64,000 nt of DNA. It comes from Enterobacteriaceae endosymbiont of Plateumaris rustica. Its GTDB lineage: Bacteria; Pseudomonadota; Gammaproteobacteria; Enterobacterales; Enterobacteriaceae. Below the pieces are notes generated by a model, which ran no database searches, was not told the origin of the DNA, and worked only from the letters and a program-made list of their open reading frames with translations. Shown here one piece after another: positions 1-12,010 of the stretch. Position 1 is the stretch's first letter, and every line of letters begins with the position of its first letter. Position numbers and translations under genes: made by a program. Location of the stretch: NCBI RefSeq assembly GCF_012562965.1, contig NZ_CP046228.1, positions 2,325 to 66,324 on the forward strand, read 5' to 3'.

Positions 1-2215
<2,215 letters not shown>

Positions 2216-2268
2216 ACAACACCAGAATCGTTTAAATATTATAACTTTTTATTATTAATTAAAATTTA

Positions 2269-2388
2269 ATCCTGGTATATATAACGCAATGGTACCACCT
2301 GAATCCATTCCGAACTCAGAAGTGAAATATTGTAGTGCCGATGGTAGTGTGAGATTTACTCATGTGAGAGTAGGAAAATACCAGGATT
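2269..2388 (+). rRNA. rrf: 5S ribosomal RNA
   Basis: About 120 nt with the conserved CCGAACTCAGAAGTGAAA core and the GCCGATGGTAGTGTGAG segment. Complementary ends (CCTGGTAT at the 5' side, ATACCAGG at the 3' side) form helix I. It lies about 50 nt after the 23S 3' end, as in a standard rrn operon. The exact ends are estimated from the helix I pairing. No GC-rich terminator follows; the next gene, murB, starts about 20 nt later. Confidence 0.95.
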
Positions 2389-2409
2389 ATTATTTTATAA
2401 AGTAAATTA

Positions 2410-3459
2410 ATGATAATTTATAAAAATTCTTTAAAATATTTTAATACTTTTGGTATAGACGTTACAGCTTTAGAAATTATAAAAATAGAAAATATTAATG
2501 AATTATATTATATATGGAAAAAAAATCATTTAAAATCAGTACCTTATATTATATTAGGTGGTGGAAGTAATGTTTTATTTTTAGATAATTTTAAAGGTAT
2601 TGTAATTTTAAATAGATTAAAAGGTATTAATATTAATGAACATAAAAACTATTGGAATTTACATGTCTGTTCTGGTGAAAACTGGCATCAATTAGTAAAG
2701 TATACTATAAAAAAAGGTATATTTGGTTTAGAAAATTTAGCATTAATTCCTGGTTGTGTTGGTTCTGCTCCTATACAAAATATTAGTGCTTATGGTGTTA
2801 GTTTAAAAAAATTTTGTAAATATGTAGATGTAATTAATTTATTAAATAAAAAAATAATACGTTTATCAAACATAAAATGTAATTTTCAATATAGAAGTAG
2901 TATTTTTAAACACTCTTATAGAAATAATTATGTTATTATAGCTTTAGGTATGACTATTCCTAAAAAATGGAAACCTAATTTAAATTATAAAGATCTAAAT
3001 TACTTAAATTTTAATACAGTAACTCCTTATGAAATTTTTAATCATATTTGTAAAATAAGAAAAAATAAAATTCCAAATCCTAAAATATATGGTAATGTAG
3101 GAAGTTTTTTTAAAAATCCTTTAGTTTCTAATAAATTAGGAACTCAATTATTAAAAAATTTTCCTAATATACCTTATATTATGAAAAATAATGCATTTAA
3201 ATTTTCAGCTGCATGGCTAATTGATCAATGTAATTTAAAAGGATATATAAAAGGAGGTGCAATGATATATTCTAAACATTCATTAATAATTATTAATAAA
3301 TTTAAAGCTACAAGCAATGATATATTATATATAGCAATGAAAATATATTATTGTGTAGGAAATAAATTTGGAATTTGGTTAGAACCTGAAGTAAGAATAA
3401 TAGGATCATTAGGAGAAATAAATCCATCAAGTATTTTTTCTCATAATTATTTTAAATAA
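2410..3459 (+). CDS. murB: UDP-N-acetylenolpyruvoylglucosamine reductase
   Basis: MurB reduces UDP-GlcNAc-enolpyruvate to UDP-MurNAc with NADPH and FAD, the second committed step of peptidoglycan synthesis in the cytosol. The 349-residue product matches the E. coli-type (type I) enzyme of about 342 residues. The FAD-binding GGGSN is near residue 50, PGCVGSAPIQNISAYG near 115-130, the catalytic serine segment GNVGSFFKNP near 230, and the C-terminal WLEPEVRIIG carries the catalytic Glu. The gene follows 5S rRNA by about 20 nt, the same arrangement as rrnB-murB in E. coli, so it may be transcribed by read-through. birA, which follows murB in E. coli, is missing here. Confidence 0.96.
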   Translation: MIIYKNSLKYFNTFGIDVTALEIIKIENINELYYIWKKNHLKSVPYIILGGGSNVLFLDNFKGIVILNRLKGININEHKNYWNLHVCSGENWHQLVKYTIKKGIFGLENLALIPGCVGSAPIQNISAYGVSLKKFCKYVDVINLLNKKIIRLSNIKCNFQYRSSIFKHSYRNNYVIIALGMTIPKKWKPNLNYKDLNYLNFNTVTPYEIFNHICKIRKNKIPNPKIYGNVGSFFKNPLVSNKLGTQLLKNFPNIPYIMKNNAFKFSAAWLIDQCNLKGYIKGGAMIYSKHSLIIINKFKATSNDILYIAMKIYYCVGNKFGIWLEPEVRIIGSLGEINPSSIFSHNYFK

Positions 3460-3473
3460 TTAATATTATTTAT

Positions 3474-3493
3474 TATAAAATATATATTTTATA
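3474..3493. terminator. Possible bidirectional hairpin between convergent murB and aroQ
   Basis: A 20-bp perfect palindrome made only of A and T lies in the 49-nt gap between the two convergent stop codons. It could fold on both transcripts and act as a weak shared terminator. It contains no G or C, so the hairpin would be weak and chance occurrence is quite possible in sequence of this composition. Confidence 0.25.
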
Positions 3494-3508
3494 TAAAATT
3501 ATTAATAA

Positions 3509-3967
3509 TTAACATAATCTTTTAATTATTAAATCTAAAGCTACAAAATATCCATCAATTCCTAAACCAGATATTATTCCATTAGAAATATCAGAAAAAT
3601 AAGATTTTTTTCTAAAAGATTCTCTTGCAAAAATATTAGTTATATGTATTTCTATAAAAGGAATATTTATTGCTATTAAAGTATCTCTTAATGCAATACT
3701 AGTATGTGTAAATGCTGCTGGATTAAATATTATATAATTTATATTTTTAGTAAAATTTATTAAATATTCTATTAATAAATATTCAGAATTAGATTGAAAA
3801 TGACTTAATTTACAATTATTATTCTGAGACTTTTGTGTTAAATCTTCAATAATTTTATTTAAAGATAAATATCCATATTTTTTAGGTTCTCTTATACTTA
3901 AGAGATTTAAATTTGGTCCATTTAAAATTAAAATATGATTTTTATATTTTGTCATTTTTTTTCTCAT
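3509..3967 (-). CDS. aroQ: Type II 3-dehydroquinate dehydratase
   Basis: Third step of the shikimate pathway: dehydration of 3-dehydroquinate, feeding aromatic amino acids and folate. At about 150 residues it has the normal type II dodecameric length. Visible motifs are [17 protein letters not shown] with the catalytic Arg/Tyr, [15 protein letters not shown] with the catalytic His, and [16 protein letters not shown]. coli itself uses the unrelated AroD; AroQ is the form in Yersinia and several insect symbionts. In those relatives aroQ sits near mreB, so the aroQ-mreB neighbourhood looks ancestral with csrD and acuI lost between. A second ATG four codons in (3955) is an equally plausible start. 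Confidence 0.94.
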   Translation of the reverse strand: MRKKMTKYKNHILILNGPNLNLLSIREPKKYGYLSLNKIIEDLTQKSQNNNCKLSHFQSNSEYLLIEYLINFTKNINYIIFNPAAFTHTSIALRDTLIAINIPFIEIHITNIFARESFRKKSYFSDISNGIISGLGIDGYFVALDLIIKRLC

Positions 3968-4076
3968 AAAATAAACTATAATAATTTATATTATATCTTT
4001 ATAAAAGATTTCTATATTTATTTTTAAAATAAATGTATATTAACTTAATAATTAATTTTTTATAACTATTAAATAA

Positions 4077-5150
<1,074 letters not shown>

Positions 5151-5178
5151 ATTTAATTTATATAAATAAAATAAACCT

Positions 5179-5982
5179 ATGAAAATTATTTTTAATAAAA
5201 AAATGAAATTAATTTATATAATAATATTATTAATATTTATATTATTAATTAATTATTTTTTTAATTTACAATCTTATATTAATAAGTTTATAGACCCTAT
5301 ATATATATATTCAAATAAATTTTATTCTATATTTAATAATATAATTGATATCAAAAATATTAATGATAATTTAAAAAAACAAAATAAATATTTATATTAT
5401 CAAATATTAAAAAATAAATATAAACTTTTACAATTAAAACAACTAAAATATGATAATAAAAAATTAAGGGAATTATTAAATATACCAATTACAACTAAAA
5501 CTAATATAAAAAAAATATTTGCAGAAAAACTACCTATTTATTTTAATTTTCATTCTGATGAAATAATAATTAATAAAGGTAAAATTAACAATGTACATGA
5601 AGGACAATTAGTAATTAATAATTTCGGACTTGTCGGTCAAGTTATTTCTACAAATAAATTAACAAGTCGTGTTCGTTTAATATGTAGTACTAAAAGTTAT
5701 ATATCAGTACAATCAATTCATACTCATATTAAAATAGCTATTAAAGGTAATGGTTGTCATTCTAGTTTAATATCAGAAATTTTACCAAGAAATATTAATA
5801 TAAATAAAGGAGATATATTAGTAATATCTGCATTGTATGATAATTTATTACAAGGATATCCTGTAGCTATAGTAACATTATCAACAGATAAAAATTTTAA
5901 AAAGACAAGATTAAATTTTTTAAATGCTAATCCTTTATTTAAAATAACAGAATTAAAATATTTATTACTTATATCTTCTTAA
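5179..5982 (+). CDS. mreC: Rod-shape protein MreC, shortened
   Basis: MreC is the inner-membrane, mostly periplasmic partner that links MreB to the elongation synthases. The 267-residue product has one N-terminal membrane helix (about residues 11-30), a charged helical stretch likely to be the coiled coil (about 55-100), and a beta-rich domain with NKGKINNVHEGQLVINNFGLVGQV and later repeats typical of MreC. E. coli MreC is 367 residues, so about 100 C-terminal residues are gone; these are poorly conserved in the family. Assignment rests on position after mreB and on these motifs. mreD, which should follow, is absent; tldD comes next. Confidence 0.92.
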   Translation: MKIIFNKKMKLIYIIILLIFILLINYFFNLQSYINKFIDPIYIYSNKFYSIFNNIIDIKNINDNLKKQNKYLYYQILKNKYKLLQLKQLKYDNKKLRELLNIPITTKTNIKKIFAEKLPIYFNFHSDEIIINKGKINNVHEGQLVINNFGLVGQVISTNKLTSRVRLICSTKSYISVQSIHTHIKIAIKGNGCHSSLISEILPRNININKGDILVISALYDNLLQGYPVAIVTLSTDKNFKKTRLNFLNANPLFKITELKYLLLISS

Positions 5983-6143
5983 ATAAAAAAATGAAAAATT
6001 AATTATTATTTAATTTTAAAAATATTTATAAATACTATTATTTACTTTTTTATAATAAAAATATAATATAAAAATATATTATTTTAATAATAATTAAAGT
6101 AAAATTTTATTATTAAATAAAATTTAATTTTCAAATAAAAAAA

Positions 6144-7616
6144 ATGAGTATTTGTAATATCATAATGAATGAATTTTTATTAAAAAATAATATTTCTTAC
6201 TATTGTTTATCTAATTTAATGGATAAAATTTCTTTAAATCATATTTATTATGCTGATTTATATTTACAATCTATCTCTAACGAATCTTGGTTTTTAGAAA
6301 ATAGTCTTATTAAAGAATGTTCTTATAGAATGAAACAAGGTATAGGAATCAGAGTAATTAAAAATAATACTATTTATTTTTCTTGTACTGATGATATAAC
6401 ACTAAAATCTATTAATCAATGTATAAATAATATTTTTAATAAACAATATAATATTGTAAATTCTATTAATCAAAAAAAAAAATTAAATATATTAAAAAAT
6501 CATCAAAATTATTATTCTATAATTAATCCTATTAATGATAATTCTAATGAAAAAAAAATATTTTTTTTAAAATATATAGATGATACAGCTCGTAAATTAG
6601 ATAAAAGAGTTAAAAATGTTCAAATAAAAATTAATAATTTTTATGAATTAATATTAATAATAAATAATAAAAATAGTATATCAACAGATATTAGACCTTT
6701 AGTAAATATTAGTATTAATATAATTGTTGAAGATGATAATAAAAGAGAAATAGGTCATAGAATGATAGGTGGCAGAATAGATTATAATTCTATTATATCT
6801 ATTAATAATAAAAAACAAAAAACATATATTGATAATATTATTTATGAAACTACAATAGCAGCAATAAATAATTTAAATTCAATTGAAGCACCATCTGGAT
6901 TAATTCCAGTTGTATTAGGTAATGGATCACCTGGAGTATTATTACATGAAGCTATAGGTCATGGATTAGAAGGAGATTTTAATTATTATAAAACTTCTAT
7001 ATTTAATAATAAAATAAAAAAAAAAATTGCTTCAAATATATGTACTATAGTAGATAATGGAACATTAAAAAATATTAATGGATCACTTAATATTGATGAT
7101 GAAGGAACACCTACTAAGAATAATATATTAGTTAAAAATGGTATATTAAAAAAATATATGTATGATAATTATTATTCTTCTCTTATTGGAACTAAATCAA
7201 CGGGAAATGCAAGAAGATCGTCTTATGCTTCTTTACCAATTCCTAGAATGACAAATACATATTTATTAAATGGTAAGTCAAAAATTATAGATATAATTAA
7301 TAGTGTTGAATATGGATTATATGTTATTTCATTAAGTGGAGGAGAAGTAGATATAACTTCTGGAAACTTTGTTTTTTCAACTTCTGAAGCTTTTTTAATT
7401 AAAAAAGGAAAAATTACACAACCTGTTAAAAATACAACATTAATAGGATCTTCAGAAAATATTATGAAACAAATATCTATGATAGGTAATGATTTAAGTT
7501 TTAATAATGGAATAGGAACATGTATAAAAAATGGTCAACCCTTACCAGTAAGTGTTGGTCAACCTACTTTAAAAATAGAAAAAATGACTGTAGGAGGAAC
7601 TAAAAAAATTTTATAA
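6144..7616 (+). CDS. tldD: Metalloprotease TldD
   Basis: TldD forms a heterodimeric zinc protease with TldE (PmbA) that degrades unfolded peptides; in E. coli it is needed for microcin B17 maturation and CcdA turnover. The 490 residues compare with 481 in E. coli. The zinc motif HEAIGHGLEGD begins at residue 268, and the conserved C-terminal glycine-rich segment (FVFSTSEAFLIKKGKIT, IGTCIKNGQPLPVSVGQPT) is present. The N-terminus aligns from the first Met. In E. coli tldD lies downstream of mreBCD in the same gene cluster; the intervening maf, rng and yhdP are lost here. An 11-A run at 6472-6482 lies in the frame. It overlaps the end of tusE on the other strand by 6 nt. Confidence 0.95.
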   Translation: MSICNIIMNEFLLKNNISYYCLSNLMDKISLNHIYYADLYLQSISNESWFLENSLIKECSYRMKQGIGIRVIKNNTIYFSCTDDITLKSINQCINNIFNKQYNIVNSINQKKKLNILKNHQNYYSIINPINDNSNEKKIFFLKYIDDTARKLDKRVKNVQIKINNFYELILIINNKNSISTDIRPLVNISINIIVEDDNKREIGHRMIGGRIDYNSIISINNKKQKTYIDNIIYETTIAAINNLNSIEAPSGLIPVVLGNGSPGVLLHEAIGHGLEGDFNYYKTSIFNNKIKKKIASNICTIVDNGTLKNINGSLNIDDEGTPTKNNILVKNGILKKYMYDNYYSSLIGTKSTGNARRSSYASLPIPRMTNTYLLNGKSKIIDIINSVEYGLYVISLSGGEVDITSGNFVFSTSEAFLIKKGKITQPVKNTTLIGSSENIMKQISMIGNDLSFNNGIGTCIKNGQPLPVSVGQPTLKIEKMTVGGTKKIL

Positions 7617-7904
7617 ACATATATTAGTTTTAGGTAAACCAGCAATTTTTGATCCTTGTTGTATTGGACCTTTAGGAAATAAATTAAATATATAAGAACT
7701 ATTTCCTTTTGATGGACCATATTTTTCTTTTAAAGAAATAATTAATATACGAACATTAGGTATAATATTAAATTTTTTATATAATACACGTAATAAGTAT
7801 ATTATTTTCCAATGATCTGATGTTAATGTAATACCTTCTTTAATTGCAATTTTTTCTGCAATTTTTTTATTCCAAATAGAATGTTTATATTTTTTATTAT
7901 ACAT
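7611..7904 (-). CDS. tusE: Sulfur relay protein TusE
   Basis: TusE (DsrC family) accepts persulfide sulfur from the TusBCD complex and hands it to MnmA for 2-thiolation of wobble uridine in tRNA-Lys, -Glu and -Gln. The 97-residue product carries the diagnostic C-terminus FPKGPIQQGSKIAGLPKTN followed by Cys-Leu, with the sulfur-carrying cysteine at the penultimate position (residue 96), and the DHWKIIYLLR helix. E. coli TusE has 109 residues; about a dozen N-terminal residues are missing here. The partner TusA is encoded at 24277-24534; TusBCD and MnmA are not in the window. It converges on tldD with a 6-nt overlap. Confidence 0.93.
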   Translation of the reverse strand: MYNKKYKHSIWNKKIAEKIAIKEGITLTSDHWKIIYLLRVLYKKFNIIPNVRILIISLKEKYGPSKGNSSYIFNLFPKGPIQQGSKIAGLPKTNICL

Positions 7905-7941
7905 AATTTTAATAATAATATTTTATAGAATTATTTGTTTA

Positions 7942-8026
7942 CGGAGGAAGAGAGATTCGAACTCTCGAATAGTTTCCTATTGCCGGTTTTCAAGACCGGT
8001 GCCTTTAACCACTCGGCCACTCCTCC
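7942..8026 (-). tRNA. tRNA-Ser (UGA)
   Basis: On the minus strand a class II cloverleaf starts GGAGGAGTGGCCGAGTGG. The anticodon loop is CTTGAAA with anticodon TGA flanked by the CCGGT/ACCGG stem, a long variable arm follows, then the T loop GTTCGAATC and the acceptor 3' side CTTCCTCC. The discriminator is G, as expected for serine. CCA is not encoded. Confidence 0.97.
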
Positions 8027-8105
8027 ACTATATTATTTTATTTATTATACATTTTTTTAAAATAAAATAAATATTTTTTAAAAAAAATTAAATAAGTTTA
8101 AATAT

Positions 8106-8966
8106 ATGAAAAAAAATCAAATAATATTAGGTAATTTATATATAGTACCAACACCTATAGGTAATTATAATGATATTAATTATCGATCATTAATTATATT
8201 AAAAAAAGTAGATTTGATTTTATCTGAAGATAAAAGAAAAACAGGAATTTTATTAAAATATTTTAATATTAAAAATAAATTATATTCATATCATGAATAT
8301 AACGAAAAAAAACACTCTAAAATTATTCTTAATAAAATAAAAAATGGTTATAATATAGCATTAGTTTCAGATGCAGGAACACCATTAATTAATGATCCTG
8401 GTTATAGAATAGTAAAATTATGTCGTTTAGAAAATAATTCTATTAAAATTATACCTATACCTGGACCTTGCGCTGCTATTTTAGCATTATCTGCTTCTGG
8501 ATTACCATCCAATAAATTCTGTTATGAAGGATTTTTACCAAATAAAAAAAATAAAAGATTAAATAGATTAAATGAATTAAAATTAGAAAAAAGAACTTTA
8601 ATTATTTATGAATCTAAGCATAAATTATTGAATAATTTATATGAAATTAAAAATATTTTTGGATCAAATAGATATTTAGTCTTAGCAAGAGAAATAACAA
8701 AAAAATGGGAATGTATTTATGGAGATACTATTGAAAAAATTATTTTATGGATTAAAAAAGATAAAAAAAGATTAAAAGGAGAAATAGTTTTAGTAATTGA
8801 TGGATTACATAATAATATTGATGAAGAAATACCTAAAGAATCAATTGAAACTTTAATAATATTAAAAAAATATTTACCACTAAAAAAAGCTATTAATATT
8901 ACTGCTAATATTTATAAAATAAAAAGAAATATATTATATACTATATTTTTAAAATATAAGCATTAA
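8106..8966 (+). CDS. rsmI: 16S rRNA 2'-O-methyltransferase RsmI
   Basis: RsmI methylates the ribose of C1402 in 16S rRNA, fine-tuning the decoding centre. The 286 residues equal the E. coli length. The N-terminal TPIGN segment, the SEDKRKTGILL stretch, LVSDAGTPLINDPGYRIVKLC and the PIPGPCAAILALSASGLPSN motif are the family signature of this SAM-dependent tetrapyrrole-methylase-like fold. rnpB follows after about 30 nt; the two lie in the same chromosomal region in E. coli. Its partner RsmH (N4-methylation of the same base) is not in the window. Confidence 0.95.
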   Translation: MKKNQIILGNLYIVPTPIGNYNDINYRSLIILKKVDLILSEDKRKTGILLKYFNIKNKLYSYHEYNEKKHSKIILNKIKNGYNIALVSDAGTPLINDPGYRIVKLCRLENNSIKIIPIPGPCAAILALSASGLPSNKFCYEGFLPNKKNKRLNRLNELKLEKRTLIIYESKHKLLNNLYEIKNIFGSNRYLVLAREITKKWECIYGDTIEKIILWIKKDKKRLKGEIVLVIDGLHNNIDEEIPKESIETLIILKKYLPLKKAINITANIYKIKRNILYTIFLKYKH

Positions 8967-8996
8967 TTATTAATTTATGATATTATATATATTATA

Positions 8997-9334
8997 AAGT
9001 TGATTGAATAGTCGCTTTTATTTATATAAAAGAGGAAAGTCCGGACTCCATAGGGTTATGGTGCCAGGTAACACCTGGGAAGTGTAAACTTACGAAAAGT
9101 GCAACAGAAAAAATACCGCCATAAAATAATAATGGTAAGGGTGAAAAGGTATGGTAAGAGCATACCGATATATTAGTAATAATATATGTCAATGTAAACT
9201 CCACCAGGAGCAAGGCTAAATAAGATTTGTATAAACCCGTACTATAAATCTGGGTAAGCTGCTTAAAATAATAAGTGATTATTATAATAGATAAATGACT
9301 GTTCAAGACAGAATCCGGCTTATAGATCAACTTT
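8997..9334 (+). ncRNA. rnpB: RNase P RNA component (class A)
   Basis: Catalytic RNA that trims the 5' leader of pre-tRNAs. Clear conserved segments are GAGGAAAGTCCGGACTCCATAG near 9032, GGTGCCAGGTAACACCTGGG near 9060, GTGCAACAGAAA near 9100, GTAAACTCCACCAGGAGCAAGG near 9195, and the 3' block ACAGAATCCGGCTTATAGATCAA. The 5' AGTTGATT pairs with the 3' end AATC-like GATCAACT to close helix P1, which sets the ends to within a few bases. The length of about 338 nt is somewhat under E. coli's 377, mostly through shortened peripheral helices. Confidence 0.96.
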
Positions 9335-9345
9335 ATTTAAAATTT

Positions 9346-10200
9346 TTATTTTACATAATAAATTTCATAAGCTTGTAAAGTATTTTGCATTAATGTTGCT
9401 ACAGTCATAGGACCTACTCCTCCAGGAACTGGAGTAATATATGAAGCCTTTTGTATTGCTGAATTAAAATGTATGTCACCTATAATTTTATTATTAACTC
9501 TATTAATTCCTACATCAATTACAATTGCACCTAATTTTATCCATTCACCTCGTATGAAATTAGGTTTTCCTATAGCTACTATTAACAAATCTGCATTTTT
9601 TATATAATATCTTAAATTTGTAGTAAAACGATGAGCAATAGTAATTGTACAACCAGATAATAGTAATTCCATGCTCATTGGACGACCAACTATATTAGAT
9701 GCTCCTACAATAACTGCATTTAAACCAAAAATATTAATTTTATAATATTGTAATAATTTTATTATTCCTAAAGAAGTACATGGTCGTAATAAAGGTATTC
9801 GTAGACACAATCTCCCTATATTATAAGGATGAAATCCATCTACATCTTTACTGGGAGAAATTCTTTCTAATATTTTAATTAAATTTAAATTTTTAGGTAA
9901 TGGTAATTGAATAAGTATTCCATCTATATCATTATTATGATTTAATATATCAATAATTTCTATTATAGAATTTTGATCTATATTTTCAGGTAAATTGTAA
10001 TCATAAGAAATAAATCCTAAATTTTTACATACTTTACGTTTATTTTTTATATAAATTTTAGATGCTACATTATTTCCAATTAAAATAACTCCTAACCCTG
10101 GTGGTCTATACCCGTTTAATAATCTATTATTTATTTTTCTAATTATTTTATTATATATTTTTTGAGCAACTATTTTTCCATTAATAATTTTAGCTTGCAT
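9346..10200 (-). CDS. folD: Methylenetetrahydrofolate dehydrogenase/cyclohydrolase
   Basis: FolD interconverts 5,10-methylene-, methenyl- and 10-formyl-THF using NADP, supplying one-carbon units for formyl-Met-tRNA and purines; it works downstream of GlyA, also in this window. The 284 residues match E. coli (288). Motifs are YIKNKRKVC with the catalytic Lys, [19 protein letters not shown], the nucleotide-binding [13 protein letters not shown], and the C-terminal [19 protein letters not shown]. It converges on rnpB with about 10 nt between the ends. tRNA-Arg(UCU) lies just upstream on the other strand, a folD-argU neighbourhood also found in E. coli. Confidence 0.97.
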   Translation of the reverse strand: MQAKIINGKIVAQKIYNKIIRKINNRLLNGYRPPGLGVILIGNNVASKIYIKNKRKVCKNLGFISYDYNLPENIDQNSIIEIIDILNHNNDIDGILIQLPLPKNLNLIKILERISPSKDVDGFHPYNIGRLCLRIPLLRPCTSLGIIKLLQYYKINIFGLNAVIVGASNIVGRPMSMELLLSGCTITIAHRFTTNLRYYIKNADLLIVAIGKPNFIRGEWIKLGAIVIDVGINRVNNKIIGDIHFNSAIQKASYITPVPGGVGPMTVATLMQNTLQAYEIYYVK

Positions 10201-10288
10201 TTTAAAAAAAGCTCATTTAATAATAATTTTATTATATTTTTTTAAATTTATTTTAAAAATAAAGGTATTGTGTTAACATTAAGTCTCT

Positions 10289-10362
10289 GCGCTCTTAGCT
10301 CAGTAGGATAGAGCAATAGCCTTCTAAGCTATTGGTCACAGGTTCGAATCCTGTAGAGCGCA
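10289..10362 (+). tRNA. argU: tRNA-Arg (UCU)
   Basis: Cloverleaf with acceptor GCGCTCT/AGAGCGC, D arm TTAGCTCAGTAGGATAGAGC, anticodon loop CTTCTAA with anticodon TCT, and T loop GGTTCGAATCC. Discriminator A; no CCA is encoded. It reads AGA and AGG codons, AGA being the dominant Arg codon in the genes here. It corresponds to E. coli argU, which also lies near folD. Confidence 0.97.
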
Positions 10363-10406
10363 TAAATATTTTTAATTATTTATTTTATTTATCATATAAT
10401 AAAGTA

Positions 10407-11570
10407 TTAATGACATTTATTAGCATAAAAAAATGCTTTATCTAAGTCAGATATTAAATCATTTGAATCTTCAATTCCTACTGATATTCTTAATAATAAA
10501 TCAGAAATATTTGCTTGTAATCTTTCTTCTCTACTTATACAAGCATGTGTCATAGTTGCTGAATGCGAAATTAGACTTTCTACTCCTCCTAATGATTCTG
10601 CTAAAGTAAATAATTTTAATGAATTTAAAAAACAACTTAATTGTTTTTTAGAACCATAAAAATCAAAACTTAATATAGCTCCAAATCCTTTTTGTTGAAT
10701 TTTTGCTATATTATGTCCAATATTACTACTAAGTGATGGATGATATATTTTTTTTACTAATTTTTGAGTTTGTAAATATTTAATAATTATTAAAGCATTT
10801 TTTTCTGCAATTTTTAATCTAGGATATAATGTTCTAATACCTCTAAGTAATAAATAACTATCAAAAACTGAACTAGTTACTCCTATATTATTACTCCACC
10901 AAGATATCTTTTCTATTAATTTTATATTTTTAGTTATAACAGCACCTGCTATTATATCAGAATGACCATTTAAATATTTTGTACATGAATGAACTACTAA
11001 ATCAACTCCTAAATTTAGTGGATTTTGAAAAACAGGACTGAGTAATGTATTGTCAATTACACTAATAGCTTTTGAATTACGTATTTCATTACAATAATCA
11101 ACAATATCAATTACATTTAACAATGGATTACTAGGACTTTCCATAAAAACCATTTTAGGTTTTTCTAATAAAGCAGCTAATAATTTTTTTTTATCATACA
11201 TGGTAATAAATTTTACTCTATAAATTCCTTTATTTAAAAGACTTTTAAATAATCTATAACTACCACCATAACAATCTTTAGGACAAATTAATAAATCTCC
11301 TGGTTTTAATATTGATGTAACTATTAAATAAATTGCAGACATACCACTATTAGTAATAATTGATCCTAATCCATCTTCTAAAGAAGAAATAACATTTTGT
11401 AATATATCTCTTGTAGGATTACTTTTTCTAGAATAATCATATTTTCTAGGATTATTAAAACCATTAAAATTATAAGTAGTAGTTAAATATATTGGGGGGA
11501 TTACAGAACCATATTGTTTGTCTGTATTTAAACCATTATGTATGGATATAGTTTTTTTATTATAATGCAT
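10407..11570 (-). CDS. metB: Cystathionine gamma-synthase
   Basis: PLP enzyme that joins O-succinylhomoserine and cysteine to cystathionine in methionine synthesis. The 387 residues match E. coli MetB (386). Close identity runs throughout: SVIPPIYLTTTYNFNGF near the N-terminus, NPTRDILQ, TNSGMSAI, the PLP lysine in VHSCTKYLNGHSD at about 200, and LAESLGGVESLISHSATMTH near 330. It could in principle be MetC or a gamma-lyase, but the MetB-specific N-terminal and DCYGGSYRLF segments favour MetB. With MetE at 29000-31279 it indicates methionine provision; MetC, MetA and the aspartate steps are not in the window. Transcribed alone. Confidence 0.93.
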   Translation of the reverse strand: MHYNKKTISIHNGLNTDKQYGSVIPPIYLTTTYNFNGFNNPRKYDYSRKSNPTRDILQNVISSLEDGLGSIITNSGMSAIYLIVTSILKPGDLLICPKDCYGGSYRLFKSLLNKGIYRVKFITMYDKKKLLAALLEKPKMVFMESPSNPLLNVIDIVDYCNEIRNSKAISVIDNTLLSPVFQNPLNLGVDLVVHSCTKYLNGHSDIIAGAVITKNIKLIEKISWWSNNIGVTSSVFDSYLLLRGIRTLYPRLKIAEKNALIIIKYLQTQKLVKKIYHPSLSSNIGHNIAKIQQKGFGAILSFDFYGSKKQLSCFLNSLKLFTLAESLGGVESLISHSATMTHACISREERLQANISDLLLRISVGIEDSNDLISDLDKAFFYANKCH

Positions 11571-11722
11571 AATTTTATTTATAAATAATTATAATTATTA
11601 TTAAATGATTAATAATCGTAATTTAACATAAATTTAAATATAAATAAATGTAACTATATTAGATTTAAATTTTATTATAAATAAATTTTTTAACATAAAA
11701 AAAATAAATTTTCTTTAATTAT

Positions 11723-11795
11723 TGGGTCGTGCAGGATTTGAACCTGCGACCAATTGATTAAAAGTCAACTGCTCTACCAACTGAGCTAACGACCC
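11723..11795 (-). tRNA. lysV: tRNA-Lys (UUU)
   Basis: Minus-strand cloverleaf GGGTCGTTAGCTCAGTTGG, anticodon loop CTTTTAA with anticodon TTT, and T loop GGTTCAAATCC. Discriminator A; no encoded CCA. It lies 10 nt after tRNA-Val on the same strand, as valU-lysV next to gltX in E. coli. Its wobble U would be a substrate for the Tus relay. Confidence 0.97.
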
Positions 11796-11805
11796 TTTTT
11801 TATTA

Positions 11806-11878
11806 TGGGTGATGACGGACTTGAACCGCCGACAACCTCCTTGTAAGGGAGGGACTCTACCAACTGAGCTAATCACCC
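11806..11878 (-). tRNA. tRNA-Val (UAC)
   Basis: Minus-strand cloverleaf GGGTGATTAGCTCAGTTGG, anticodon stem CTCCC/GGGAG with anticodon TAC, and T loop GGTTCAAGTCC. Discriminator A; no encoded CCA. It is the first gene of a two-tRNA unit (Val then Lys) divergent from gltX. E. coli has three Val copies at this site; one remains here. Confidence 0.97.
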
Positions 11879-12010
11879 TAATAATATTTTATATAATTAA
11901 TAATAAATCAATTTATTTTAATAAAAATTTGATAAAAAATCAAACTTTATTTTTTTATATTATATAATGATTAAATATTATAATCATAGTTATTATATAA
12001 TAAGATATTT

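Noticed and set aside
5995..6017. 8-bp AT-only inverted repeat after mreC
   Set aside because: Stem too weak and the trailing bases are A-rich; not a credible terminator.
9022..9330. 102-codon open frame on the minus strand
   Set aside because: It is antisense to the RNase P RNA, whose conserved segments explain the sequence completely.
11928..11944. Hairpin TTTGAT/ATCAAA followed by a T run upstream of gltX
   Set aside because: Six-bp stem almost without G or C, in a divergent promoter region where no transcript should end; likely chance.
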